From the NCBI RefSeq assembly GCF_015354505.1, contig NZ_JACAFP010000010.1, forward strand, positions 148,154-212,153: DNA of 64,000 nt, given 5' to 3'. This DNA comes from Microbacterium sp. UFMG61 (GTDB taxonomy: Bacteria > Actinomycetota > Actinomycetes > Actinomycetales > Microbacteriaceae). Numbering within the stretch: the first letter of the stretch is position 1; every line of letters begins with the position of its first letter. Both the position numbers and the translations under genes were made by a program. A model generated the notes under the pieces. The model did no database searches. It was not told where the DNA came from and saw only the letters and a list, made by a program, of their open reading frames with translations. This document shows, one piece after another, positions 52,376 to 64,000 of this stretch.

Positions 52376-53602
52376 ATGCCCCTCGCTCGCCGCCTGACGC
52401 TCGGCGACGCCACGGCCCTCGGACTCGGTTCGATGATCGGCGCCGGCGTCTTCGCGGTCTGGGCGCCGGCGATCGGGGTCGCAGGCAGCGGCCTGCTGAT
52501 AGCGCTCGTGATCGCTGCGATCGTCGCCTACTGCAACGCCACCGCATCGGCTCAGCTCGCCGCCGTGCATCCGGTCGCCGGCGGCACCTACGCCTACGCC
52601 CGCGCGGAGATCGGTCCGTGGTGGGGGTTCGTCGCCGGATGGAGCTTCGTGATCGGCAAGATCGCGAGCTGCGCCGCGATGGCCATGACCTTCGCCGCGT
52701 ATGCCGCCCCAGACGGCTGGCAGACGACTGTCGCGATCGCGGCGGTGGTCGCGCTGGCGACCGTCAACTGCCTCGGGGTCACGCGGACGGCTCTCGCGAC
52801 TCGGATCCTCGTGATCTGCTCGCTTCTCGGGCTGGCCGTCGTGGTCGCGGTCGGACTCGGCGCGGCATCCGCGGCGACCCCCTCCCCTCTTCCGGACGCG
52901 ACTGCCTACGGTGTCCTCCAGGGCGCCGGACTGCTCTTCTTCGCCTTCGCGGGGTACGCGCGGATCGCGACCATGGGCGAAGAGGTCATCGACCCCGCAC
53001 GGACGATCCCTCGTGCGATCGCCCTCGCGCTGGGTGGAGCCGTGGTCGTATACCTGCTGGTCGCGGTCACGGTGATCGTCACCCTCGGCGGCGATGCGGC
53101 GTCGAGCTCCACTCCGCTGGCAGACGCCCTCTCATCGACCGGGTGGGCCGCGCTCACGCCGGTCGTCCGGATCACGGCCGCCGCCGCCTCGTTGGGAGCG
53201 CTGCTCGCACTCCTCACCGGGATCGGCCGCACGACGCTGGCGATGGCACGGGAGAAGGATCTGCCGTCTTTTCTCGCCCAGGTCGACGAGCGCCGGCAGG
53301 TGCCCCGACGAGCCGAGATCATGATCGCCGTCATCGTGGTCGCGATCGTGCTCGTCGCCGATCTGCGCGACGCGATCGGGTTCTCCTCCTTCGGAGTCCT
53401 GCTGTACTACCTGATCGCGAACGCCGCGGCATTCCGTCAACGGGCATCCGCGCGCCGTTACCCCCGAGCACTGCAGGTCGTCGGGGCGCTCGGCTGCCTG
53501 CTGCTCGTGAACACCCTGCCCATGCTGGCCTCGATCGTCGGAACGTCCGTCGTGCTGATCGGGGTGCTCTACAGGGTGGTCCGACTGCGGCTGACGCGCT
53601 GA
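52376..53602 (+). CDS. APC family amino-acid permease
   Basis: A 408-residue membrane transporter of the amino acid-polyamine-organocation family with 11-12 predicted helices. The first helix holds the substrate-binding unwound pattern ATALGLGSMIGAGVFAVW, and FAFAGYARIATMGEEVIDPARTIPRAI, near 205-231, is the conserved helix 6/7 region. Substrate unknown. It starts at ATG 52376, 49 bases after the thioesterase-like gene, and its stop directly abuts the stop of the convergent AraC gene. No N-terminal extension is needed. Confidence 0.92.
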   Translation: MPLARRLTLGDATALGLGSMIGAGVFAVWAPAIGVAGSGLLIALVIAAIVAYCNATASAQLAAVHPVAGGTYAYARAEIGPWWGFVAGWSFVIGKIASCAAMAMTFAAYAAPDGWQTTVAIAAVVALATVNCLGVTRTALATRILVICSLLGLAVVVAVGLGAASAATPSPLPDATAYGVLQGAGLLFFAFAGYARIATMGEEVIDPARTIPRAIALALGGAVVVYLLVAVTVIVTLGGDAASSSTPLADALSSTGWAALTPVVRITAAAASLGALLALLTGIGRTTLAMAREKDLPSFLAQVDERRQVPRRAEIMIAVIVVAIVLVADLRDAIGFSSFGVLLYYLIANAAAFRQRASARRYPRALQVVGALGCLLLVNTLPMLASIVGTSVVLIGVLYRVVRLRLTR

Positions 53603-54406
53603 TCAGGCGTGCGGGGTCCCTGAGGGTTCCTCACCTGTTCCTCCGCGATACGTGCGTGGAGCGATGCCCAGGACGCGGCGGAAGTCGCGCGTCAGGTGTG
53701 CGTGGTCGGCATAGCCCAGCTCGGCCGCGAGCTCGGTCAGATCGAGACCCGAGTCGAGGCGCAGCCGCTCGGCGGCCTCCTGCAGCCGTCTCCGCCGGAT
53801 CATCGCGGACGGAGAGACTCCGACATATCGGTGGGCCAGCCGTTGCAGGGTACGCACCGACACCGCGAGCCGCGTCGCGGCCTCCTCGACCGTGTCGGCT
53901 GCATGGTCTCCCATCAGGACATCGACGAGCGCGTTCGCCTGAGATGCCGCGCCGTCGATCCGACCGGCCCTGCGCACGAGCCACTCGGAGAACGCCGTGA
54001 CGGCACGCTCGCGATGCCCGGTGCCCGTGCGCATGGCGGCGCCGACAGCCTCGAGGAGGTCGGAGGCGTCGACGATCCTCTCGGCGTCGACGAGCGCCGC
54101 AGGATCATCGACGAGCGCCGCAACGGCGGCCGGGCGCAGCAGAGCACCCACCGCCCACCCGGTACCGCTCAGGTCGCGATGCGATGCGCGGGTCGTCGCA
54201 CCCGACAAGGTGACCGCACCCTGCTCGACCACCAGGTTCATCGCCGGATAGCCCACGACGTCCTGCCGAGACGACCTGCCCGGCTCGATGTCCCACTCGG
54301 GAATCCAGAACCACACCGCGAGGTCCCCTGCCGCCCCGACCGGCGGCAGACGGTGGAATTCCGGCAATCGCGCCGGGTACAGCACCCCACGCGTCCGGCT
54401 GACCAT
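53603..54406 (-). CDS. AraC-family transcriptional regulator
   Basis: A 267-residue regulator. Residues 1-150 form an effector-sensing domain of the DUF6597 type (GVLYPARLPEFHRLPPVG, WFWIPEWDIEPG); the C-terminal 100 residues hold the AraC double helix-turn-helix (VSVRTLQRLAHRYVGVSPSAMIRRRRLQEAAERL, then LAAELGYADHAHLTRDFRRVLGIAPRTYR). The ATG at 54406 is chosen over 54463 because TACGCT lies six bases before it and it leaves room for the divergent VOC promoter. It likely regulates that VOC gene. Confidence 0.87.
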   Translation of the reverse strand: MVSRTRGVLYPARLPEFHRLPPVGAAGDLAVWFWIPEWDIEPGRSSRQDVVGYPAMNLVVEQGAVTLSGATTRASHRDLSGTGWAVGALLRPAAVAALVDDPAALVDAERIVDASDLLEAVGAAMRTGTGHRERAVTAFSEWLVRRAGRIDGAASQANALVDVLMGDHAADTVEEAATRLAVSVRTLQRLAHRYVGVSPSAMIRRRRLQEAAERLRLDSGLDLTELAAELGYADHAHLTRDFRRVLGIAPRTYRGGTGEEPSGTPHA

Positions 54407-54412
54407 CGCACC

Positions 54413-54418
54413 AGCGTA
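54413..54418 (-). promoter_or_regulatory. Leaderless-type -10 box (TACGCT)
   Basis: TACGCT ends six bases before ATG 54406. Confidence 0.55.
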
Positions 54419-54479
54419 ATCCGCTCCACGTGCCGGGAGACTGTCGCGAATGTTCAAGCGCATACCGCCGTCGGATCCT

Positions 54480-54485
54480 TACTCT
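54480..54485 (+). promoter_or_regulatory. Leaderless-type -10 box (TACTCT)
   Basis: TACTCT ends six bases before ATG 54492. Confidence 0.6.
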
Positions 54486-54491
54486 GACTGC

Positions 54492-55013
54492 ATGACCACC
54501 GAGAGCATGACCGGCGCGACCGGCGCACACACGACAGACGGACGACCGCACAGCGCGACCTCCCTCACCCCGTTCCTCGCGATCGCCGGCGCGCGCGAGG
54601 CGATCGACTTCTATCGCGACGTCTTCGGTGCCCGCGTCGTCGACGTCACGGAGTTCGGAGGCGTCATCGCCCACGCCGACCTCGACTTCGGTCTCGGACA
54701 TCTGCAGCTGGGCGAGCCGAGTCCCGAGTACCACCTCGTGCCCGCGCCCTCGGGCGATGACGACTGCTACTCGATGGGTCTGTACGTCCCCGACGTGGAT
54801 GCCGTCGTCGAACGGGCCGTCTCGGCGGGGGCGACCGTGCGTGAGGCGACGTCGACCTTCGTGTCGGGCGACCGCTACGCGAGCATCCGGGATCCCTTCG
54901 GCGTCCGGTGGTCGGTGATGACCCGCGTCGAAGACCTGTCGGACGAGGAGAGCGCGCGACGGGTGGCCGAGTGGGCGGCGTCGTTCAGTGCGGCATCTGA
55001 CGGCGCGAGCTGA
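54492..55013 (+). CDS. VOC family (glyoxalase/bleomycin-resistance fold) protein
   Basis: A 173-residue protein of the vicinal oxygen chelate fold. The start TPFLAIAGAREAIDFYRDVFGARVVDVTEFGG and the terminal YASIRDPFGVRWSVMTRVEDLS are the usual PhnB-like pattern. Only some of the classical metal ligands are seen (His in IAHADLDFG and perhaps Glu), so it may not bind metal. TACTCT lies six bases before ATG 54492. It diverges from the AraC regulator and overlaps the convergent SGNH gene by 29 bases. Confidence 0.87.
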   Translation: MTTESMTGATGAHTTDGRPHSATSLTPFLAIAGAREAIDFYRDVFGARVVDVTEFGGVIAHADLDFGLGHLQLGEPSPEYHLVPAPSGDDDCYSMGLYVPDVDAVVERAVSAGATVREATSTFVSGDRYASIRDPFGVRWSVMTRVEDLSDEESARRVAEWAASFSAASDGAS

Positions 55014-55794
55014 GCGCGGTCTGCGCGGCGAGGCACGCTGTCGGAAGGAGCGCCTCGGCCGTGCGCCGGTACCCCAGAGCACTCGGATGGAATCGATCCA
55101 TGCTGAACATGGTGTCCGGATCATCGAAGAACATCGGGCCGACGGCGCGACGGAGATCGACAGGGCGCGCCCCCGCGGCGAGCGCGGTCTCTGTCTGCGC
55201 CTCCGCCAGCCTGCGCGACAGGCTGGAGACCAGACGGCGCAGCGGCTGAGGCACAGGACGCAGTGCCCCGAGATCGGGGCAGGTTCCGACGACGACCTCG
55301 GTTCCGCGACGACGCAGACGCAGGATCGCGTCGCGAAGGTGCTGTGCCGAGACGGCGACGGGTATCCGGTGCGTGACGTCGTTCCCGCCCACCACGATCA
55401 CGGCGACATGCGGCGCGTAGCCCGCTGCCAGACCGGCGAGCTGTGCCGCGAGATCCGGAGACTCCGAGCCGACCACCGCCGCGGTGCGCAGGTGCACGGG
55501 CCTGCCCATCCGTCGCGCCAGCGCCTTGGCGAGGCGAGCGCCGAGGGTCTGCTTACGCCGCTCGGCGCCGAGGCCCGCCGCCAGCGAATCGCCGAGCAGG
55601 AGCAGCTCGATCGGCTCGCCTCCGAGCGACGGACGCCAGAGCCGGTCGGCATCGATCGACTGCTCGCCGAGCGGCTTGCCGATGCGCCGTCGGGCGACGG
55701 CCGCCTGATGCGAGAGGACGGATCGGATGCCGGCGAACACCGCCGTCGCAGCGACACCGACCCCTGCCACGGCGACGAGATGCTGTCGTCTCAT
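54985..55794 (-). CDS. SGNH/GDSL hydrolase with N-terminal membrane anchor
   Basis: A 269-residue hydrolase. A hydrophobic stretch (LVAVAGVGVAATAVFAGI) anchors or exports it. The SGNH blocks are present: Ser70 in LLGDSLAAG (block I), Gly in GSESPDLA, Asn in VVGGNDVTH (block III) and the Asp-x-x-His of DRFHPSALG (block V) near 235. Substrates in the family are esters and acetylated sugars. It overlaps the convergent VOC gene for 29 bases, which is unusual in this window. Confidence 0.9.
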   Translation of the reverse strand: MRRQHLVAVAGVGVAATAVFAGIRSVLSHQAAVARRRIGKPLGEQSIDADRLWRPSLGGEPIELLLLGDSLAAGLGAERRKQTLGARLAKALARRMGRPVHLRTAAVVGSESPDLAAQLAGLAAGYAPHVAVIVVGGNDVTHRIPVAVSAQHLRDAILRLRRRGTEVVVGTCPDLGALRPVPQPLRRLVSSLSRRLAEAQTETALAAGARPVDLRRAVGPMFFDDPDTMFSMDRFHPSALGYRRTAEALLPTACLAAQTALSSRRQMPH

Positions 55795-55845
55795 GCGCCG
55801 ATTCGACCCGACCGGCGTGAACGCCGCGTGAACGGCGTCCGCCGC

Positions 55846-57144
55846 TCAGGACAGCGGCTTGAGCTCCAGCTGAGCGGCACCGGCCGCGACGGTCGCGAAT
55901 TCCGAGTACCCGTCGGCCGCCGAGCGCTCGAGCAGTGCCTTCACGTTCTTCGTGCGGCGCTCCAACCGCACCCTGGCACCGGATGCCACGAGTGCCGCCT
56001 TGTGGGTCACGAGCTCGGCGACCGGCACGTCGGCATCGTGGATCAGCACGACGGCGCGCTCTTCGGCATCCGCTCCCGCGGTGACGAGGTCGACGAGGCG
56101 CTCGAAGCCGAGGGAGAAACCGACCGCAGGCACCTGCTGGCCGAGGAATCGCCCGATCATGCCGTCGTAGCGGCCACCGCCACCCAGCGAATACGACACC
56201 GAGGGGTGCGCGAGCTCGAAGATCGTTCCCGTGTAGTACCCCATTCCGCGCACGAGGAACGGGTCGAAGACCAGCGGGATCTCCGTGCTCTGGGTCCCCG
56301 AGCCCGCCGAAGGGCGGCCCGCGGCCACCGCCTCGCCGATGCCGACCAGGTGCCCGACGATCTCCTCCGGCGCGTTCTCTGGCAGTGCCTTGCGGATCTG
56401 CCTTTCACCGAACGGGTTGTACTCCATCGTCTGCGGGCGACGCAGGAACGACTCGAAGGCGTCGACGGCGGAGGCAGCGGCGCCGCGTTCGCGCAGCTCC
56501 GCGGCCACCCCTTCTGGCCCGATCTTGTCGAGTTTGTCGATCGTGATCAGCACGCCAGGCCGCTCGTCAGCGGTGAAGCCGAAGCTGTCGAGCATCCAGT
56601 CGAGCGCGCGTCGATCGTTGATGCGCACGGTCGCACCCTCGAGTCCCAGTGCGTCGACGGCGTCGAGCGAGGCGACCATGAGCTCGGCCTCGGCCCTCGA
56701 CGAGTCATCGCCGATGATGTCGATGTCGCACTGCACGAACTGGCGGTAGCGCCCCTTCTGCGGACGCTCGGCACGCCACACCGGGCCGATCTGGATGGCC
56801 CGGAACACACCGGGCAGCTGCCCGCGGTTGCTCGCGTAGAAGCGAGCGAGCGGCACCGTGAGGTCGTAGCGGAGTCCGAGGTCGGCCAGGGCGCCCTGGT
56901 CGTCGGCGGCCTGGCGGATCGCCTCGGCGTCGAGCCCGCGGCGAAGCACGTTGTAGGCGAGCTTCTCGTTGTCGCCGCCGATGCCGGCGTGCAGGCGCGA
57001 GTACTCCTCGAGCGCGGGCGCCTCGATCTCGTCGAATCCGTGCGACCGGTAGCGATCGCGGATGACGGAGAGGACGCGCTCACGGCGGGCCTTGTCGGCG
57101 GGGAGGATGTCGCGCATGCCGCGCGGCGGGTTCACAGTAGCCAC
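55846..57144 (-). CDS. hisS: Histidine-tRNA ligase
   Basis: A 432-residue class II synthetase. Motif 2 is GPVWRAERPQKGRYRQFVQCDIDIIG near 112-137, HisA-type LVRGMGYYTGTIFEL near 278-292, and motif 3 AVGFSLGFERLVDLV near 335. The C-terminal anticodon-binding domain ends LELKPLS. GTG 57144 has GAAGGA seven bases upstream. mazG follows 38 bases upstream on the same strand. Confidence 0.96.
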   Translation of the reverse strand: MATVNPPRGMRDILPADKARRERVLSVIRDRYRSHGFDEIEAPALEEYSRLHAGIGGDNEKLAYNVLRRGLDAEAIRQAADDQGALADLGLRYDLTVPLARFYASNRGQLPGVFRAIQIGPVWRAERPQKGRYRQFVQCDIDIIGDDSSRAEAELMVASLDAVDALGLEGATVRINDRRALDWMLDSFGFTADERPGVLITIDKLDKIGPEGVAAELRERGAAASAVDAFESFLRRPQTMEYNPFGERQIRKALPENAPEEIVGHLVGIGEAVAAGRPSAGSGTQSTEIPLVFDPFLVRGMGYYTGTIFELAHPSVSYSLGGGGRYDGMIGRFLGQQVPAVGFSLGFERLVDLVTAGADAEERAVVLIHDADVPVAELVTHKAALVASGARVRLERRTKNVKALLERSAADGYSEFATVAAGAAQLELKPLS

Positions 57145-57182
57145 GCCTCCATCCTTCCAGGTCGGCGGGGCGGCCCGTGGCG

Positions 57183-57842
57183 TCAGTCGTCGGATTCGGC
57201 GGCGCGGACGTCTGCTTCGAGTCCGCGGAGCCGCACACGCAGCGCGCGCTCCGCATCCCATCCTTCGGCCCGCGCGACCGCGACGAGCTCGAGCAGCGCG
57301 TCGCCGAGCTCGGCCTCCGTCGAGGGCACAGCCGCGGCGACGTCACTCGGCCGAGCGACGTCCACACCCGCACCGGCCGCTCGGCCGACGATCTTCTGCG
57401 CGAGCGCGAGTGCAGGCATCCCTCGAGGAACGCCGTCGAGCACACTCCGCCTCGTGCGCTTCTCCGCCGCCTTCGCGGCGTTCCAGTGCACGAGCACCTC
57501 ATCGGGGGTGGTCGCGACCTCCCCCGCGAACACGTGGGGGTGCCGGCGGAGCATCTTCTCGGTCAGGGTGTCGGCGACGTCGTCGATGTCGAACGGATCA
57601 TCGGGGTCCTGGGCCGCGATGGCCGCATGGAACAGCACCTGCCAGAGCAGGTCGCCGAGCTCTTCGCGGAGATCCGCACGCGTGCCGGATTCGACCGCGT
57701 CGATCACCTCGTGCGACTCCTCGATCAGATACGGCACGAGGTCGCGGTGGGTGATCTGCTGCGACCAGACGCACCGGTCACGCACCTCGCGCATGGTCTC
57801 CGCCGCCGCACGCAGCGGATCGAGTTCCTGCTCGTCGGTCAC
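57183..57842 (-). CDS. mazG: MazG nucleoside triphosphate pyrophosphohydrolase
   Basis: A 219-residue enzyme that hydrolyses (d)NTPs, removing damaged or stringent-response nucleotides. The catalytic EESHEVIDAVESGTRADLREELGDLLWQV (near 40-67) has the paired EExxE and ExxD metal motifs. A second, weaker MazG domain covers the C terminus (SDVAAAVPSTEAELGDALLELVAVARA). Starts compete: GTG 57842 has a strong GGAGGGG site, while ATG 57866 overlaps nhaA by ATGA. The GTG is preferred. Confidence 0.9.
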   Translation of the reverse strand: MTDEQELDPLRAAAETMREVRDRCVWSQQITHRDLVPYLIEESHEVIDAVESGTRADLREELGDLLWQVLFHAAIAAQDPDDPFDIDDVADTLTEKMLRRHPHVFAGEVATTPDEVLVHWNAAKAAEKRTRRSVLDGVPRGMPALALAQKIVGRAAGAGVDVARPSDVAAAVPSTEAELGDALLELVAVARAEGWDAERALRVRLRGLEADVRAAESDD

Positions 57843-57862
57843 TTGCCCCTCCTCGCGGATGA

Positions 57863-59029
57863 TCATGAGCGTGCCGCGCTCAGCCGCCGATACGAGCGTG
57901 CACGGAGCGACACGATCACGGCCGACAGCGCGAGCGCCAGGAGCGATCCGACGAGCACACCGAGGATCGCCTGATCGCGGATGCCCGCATCTGCGGCGAA
58001 CGCGAGGTTCGCCAGGAGCAGCGAGACCGTGAAGCCGATGCCGCCGAGGGCACCGGCAGCGAGGATGTCGGCGAACGGCAGAGCGGGCGCCGTGCCTCGC
58101 GGGCGGATGCGCATGGCGAGCCAGCCGAACAGCGAGATGCCGACGATCTTGCCGACCGGGAGCGCGATGGCGATGCCCCAGAAGGCCGGCGAGAGCTCGG
58201 AGAGTGCGAGGTCGGGGATCACGACGAACGCCGCGACGAAGGCGAACACCGGCAGGATCACGCCGTTGACCGTGGGTTCGAGCGCGTGCCGGGTGCGACC
58301 CGCAGGAACGGGCGACATCACGAGACCGAGCATCACGCCGGCGATCGTGGCATGGATGCCCGATGCGGCCACGAGCCCCCAGGCGACCACGCCGACGAGC
58401 ACCATCCCGACAGTGATCGCCGGGTGCCCCTTCGCATGCAGGACGCGGCTGAGGAGCCAGAACGCCGTCACGGCGACGACGGCCAGGCCGAGCAGCAGCC
58501 ACTGCACGTCGTGGGCGAACAGCACGGCGATGAAGATGATGCCGATGATGTCGTCGAGGATCGCGAGCGCCAGCAGGAACACGCGCACCGTCGACGGCAG
58601 GCCGCGACCGAACATGGCGAGCACACCGAGGGCGAAGGCGATGTCCGTCGCGGTCGGGATGGGCCAGCCCGTGACCGTCGAGGCGTCGCCGGCGATGAGC
58701 AGGTACACCGCGATCGGCACCAGCACGCCGCCCGCCGCCGCGATCGCGGGCTGCAGAGCCTTGCGCGGAGAATCGAGCTCGCCGTGCGTCAGCTCGTGCC
58801 GCAGCTCGATCGCCACGACCAGGAAGAACACCGCCAGAAGACCGTCGGAGACCCAGTGCTCGATCGACAGATCGAGGGACGTGCCCGGCACGGCGATGTG
58901 GAAGTCGAGCACAGCGGCGAAGGCGTCGTGCGAGGGCAGGTTCGCCAGCAGCAGGCCGAGGCCGGCGGCGACGAGAAGGAGGACAGCGGGGAACTGCTGT
59001 CCACGGAGGGGGTTCGCGGAGATGCGCAT
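57863..59029 (-). CDS. nhaA: Na+/H+ antiporter NhaA
   Basis: About 388 residues with 12 predicted helices. The ion-binding region is TGWPIPTATDIAFALGVLAMFG, where the essential Asp pair of NhaA should lie (one Asp is visible in TDIAFALG and another in ALAILDDIIGIIF). The C-terminal LFGWLAMRI and IGFTVSLLLANLAF are typical. Start is uncertain: ATG 59029 has TACCAT seven bases upstream and GGAGG nearby; 59038 and GTG 59056 are alternatives. It is upstream of mazG and divergent from ppc. Confidence 0.93.
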   Translation of the reverse strand: MRISANPLRGQQFPAVLLLVAAGLGLLLANLPSHDAFAAVLDFHIAVPGTSLDLSIEHWVSDGLLAVFFLVVAIELRHELTHGELDSPRKALQPAIAAAGGVLVPIAVYLLIAGDASTVTGWPIPTATDIAFALGVLAMFGRGLPSTVRVFLLALAILDDIIGIIFIAVLFAHDVQWLLLGLAVVAVTAFWLLSRVLHAKGHPAITVGMVLVGVVAWGLVAASGIHATIAGVMLGLVMSPVPAGRTRHALEPTVNGVILPVFAFVAAFVVIPDLALSELSPAFWGIAIALPVGKIVGISLFGWLAMRIRPRGTAPALPFADILAAGALGGIGFTVSLLLANLAFAADAGIRDQAILGVLVGSLLALALSAVIVSLRARSYRRLSAARS

Positions 59030-59122
59030 CGCCTCCATGGTAGTTCTGACCGTCACCCGGCAGCAGACTCATCACCCGCGTCTCGGACCGTCATGAGTTC
59101 CGAGCACCACCCCGACCCGGGA

Positions 59123-59128
59123 TACTCT
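59123..59128 (+). promoter_or_regulatory. Leaderless-type -10 box (TACTCT) of ppc
   Basis: TACTCT ends six bases before GTG 59135. Confidence 0.6.
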
Positions 59129-59134
59129 CGAACG

Positions 59135-63337
<4,203 letters not shown>

Positions 63338-63352
63338 TCATCCACCTCTCGT

Positions 63353-63411
63353 TTCGAATCGCGCACTTTGCAGGTTTCGCATGTCGTTTTCTGCACAGTG
63401 CGCGATTCGAA
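63353..63411. terminator. Long stem between convergent gdhA and permease genes
   Basis: Outer arms of 15 perfect base pairs (TTCGAATCGCGCACT with AGTGCGCGATTCGAA) enclose a mismatch and five further pairs (TGCAG with CTGCA), then a 17-base loop. It is the only structure in the 97-base gap. Confidence 0.65.
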
Positions 63412-63434
63412 GAGAATCGGAGCGGTGAGCAACC

Positions 63435-64000
63435 TCAGGTCTCGTCGACCGGCACCTTCACGACCTTGTTGAAACCGGTCACCGCCTGGTTCTCGTCGAA
63501 GGCGACCACCTTCTTGCGGAAGCCCCTCGTGATCACGGCGAGGTAGATCACTCCGAGCGCCGTCCAGGTCAGACCTCCGACGAGTGCATCCGAATGCAGG
63601 TTCGCCCAGAGCAGTCCGGTGAGCAGCATTCCGATTCCCGGCATCACGATGTAGTTGACGATGTCTCCCGGGGTCTTGCGACGGCCCTTGCGCAGCGCGA
63701 ACCACGCGATCACCGAGATGTTCACGAACGTGAAGGCGATCAGTGCGCCGTAGTTGATCCACGCCGCGATCAGTTCGAGCGTGAACGGGATCGCGAGGAG
63801 CGAGATCGCACCGACCAGCACGATGTTGAACGTCGGCGTGTGAGTGCGGGGGTTGATGTAGCCGAACGCCTTCTGCGGGAGCACGTTGTTGCGTCCCATC
63901 ACCAGCAGCATGCGCGATACCGAGGCGTGCGAGGCGAGGCCGGAGGCCAGGGTCGCGCAGAATCCGGCGGCGGTCAGCACCGCCATGAGCACGTTGCCTC
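63435..64000 (-). CDS. APC-type amino-acid permease, C-terminal part
   Basis: The last 188 codons of a permease whose start lies beyond the right edge of the window. At least four transmembrane helices are visible, with the APC segment SHASVSRMLLVMGRNNVLPQKAFGYINPRTHTPTFNIVLVGAISL and a C-terminal hydrophilic tail (TRGFRKKVVAFDENQAVTGFNKVVKVPVDET). The substrate cannot be told from this part. Convergent with gdhA. Confidence 0.87.
   Translation of the reverse strand, partial: GNVLMAVLTAAGFCATLASGLASHASVSRMLLVMGRNNVLPQKAFGYINPRTHTPTFNIVLVGAISLLAIPFTLELIAAWINYGALIAFTFVNISVIAWFALRKGRRKTPGDIVNYIVMPGIGMLLTGLLWANLHSDALVGGLTWTALGVIYLAVITRGFRKKVVAFDENQAVTGFNKVVKVPVDET

Noticed and set aside
54407-54463. 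Longer AraC start at 54463
   Set aside because: It would leave 28 bases to the divergent VOC start and has a ribosome binding site too far away; 54406 has the TACGCT box at spacing six.
54988-58032. A 1014-codon open frame on the plus strand across SGNH, hisS and mazG genes
   Set aside because: It lies opposite three well-supported genes and has no recognisable domain; charged low-complexity composition marks it as an antisense shadow.
58286-59134. N-terminal extension of PEP carboxylase by about 280 codons
   Set aside because: The extra part overlaps nhaA on the other strand and does not resemble any carboxylase sequence. GTG 59135 with its -10 box gives the family length.

Overview
The window reads as a stretch of chromosome from a high-GC Gram-positive actinobacterium, most likely Microbacterium or a close relative in the Microbacteriaceae. 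The main reasons are the dense high-GC coding, frequent GTG starts, and the gene content: DUF6264, DUF4245, DUF4307, DUF501 and DUF6328 proteins, the eno - septum-initiator - DUF501 order, GreA next to DUF4307, and IspH beside XseA/XseB. No rRNA, phage, IS element or CRISPR array was seen. About 65 protein genes and one tRNA gene cover nearly everything, and no gap without a gene exceeds 300 bases.

Layout. 1-7.4 kb: small acyltransferase, Dps, GNAT, a cysteine-free HesB-like protein, a LysR-type helix-turn-helix with a basic tail, an ABC-F ATPase, an isochorismatase-fold hydrolase and an alpha/beta-fold pseudo-hydrolase. 7.4-15.5 kb: an unusual condensation-domain/GNAT fusion, a hydrolase, YchF, a coupled HAD/methyltransferase pair, a DEDDh exonuclease and RmuC. 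15.6-25 kb: central carbon and housekeeping genes (GlpX, aldolase, IspH coupled to an IclR regulator, XseA/XseB, carbonic anhydrase, fumarase). 25-26.1 kb: a DUF559 (Vsr-like) gene bracketed by two copies of a four-part palindromic repeat, the most element-like thing here. 26.1-39.3 kb: CstA with YbdD, PhoH, a class V aminotransferase, UppS, a hemolysin-III-type membrane protein, GreA, threonine dehydratase with an AI-2E transporter, a YcaQ-type DNA glycosylase and LemA. 39.4-49.3 kb: a PLP protein paired with a lactone-oxidase-type flavoprotein, tRNA-Leu(UAA), NADH dehydrogenase II, a membrane-anchored subtilase, DUF501, the septum initiator, enolase and an O-methyltransferase. 49.4-64 kb: a CPBP protease, a GntR/DUF1648 pair, an APC permease, AraC and VOC genes, HisS, MazG, NhaA, PEP carboxylase, glutamate dehydrogenase and the end of an amino-acid permease.

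Several enzymes belong to one metabolic core: GlpX and aldolase (gluconeogenesis and glycolysis), enolase, PEP carboxylase, fumarase, carbonic anhydrase (bicarbonate for PEP carboxylase), glutamate dehydrogenase, CstA (pyruvate or peptide uptake) and NDH-2. They sit in separate transcription units, so shared control would have to act in trans. A perfect CRP/GlxR-type site lies just ahead of glutamate dehydrogenase.

The strongest regulatory pattern is a TANNNT hexamer exactly six bases before the GTG or ATG of seventeen genes on both strands, with near-variants (spacing seven or eight) at two more. This is the arrangement expected of leaderless mRNAs. It settles several otherwise ambiguous starts (UppS, AraC, PEP carboxylase, the YcaQ-type gene).
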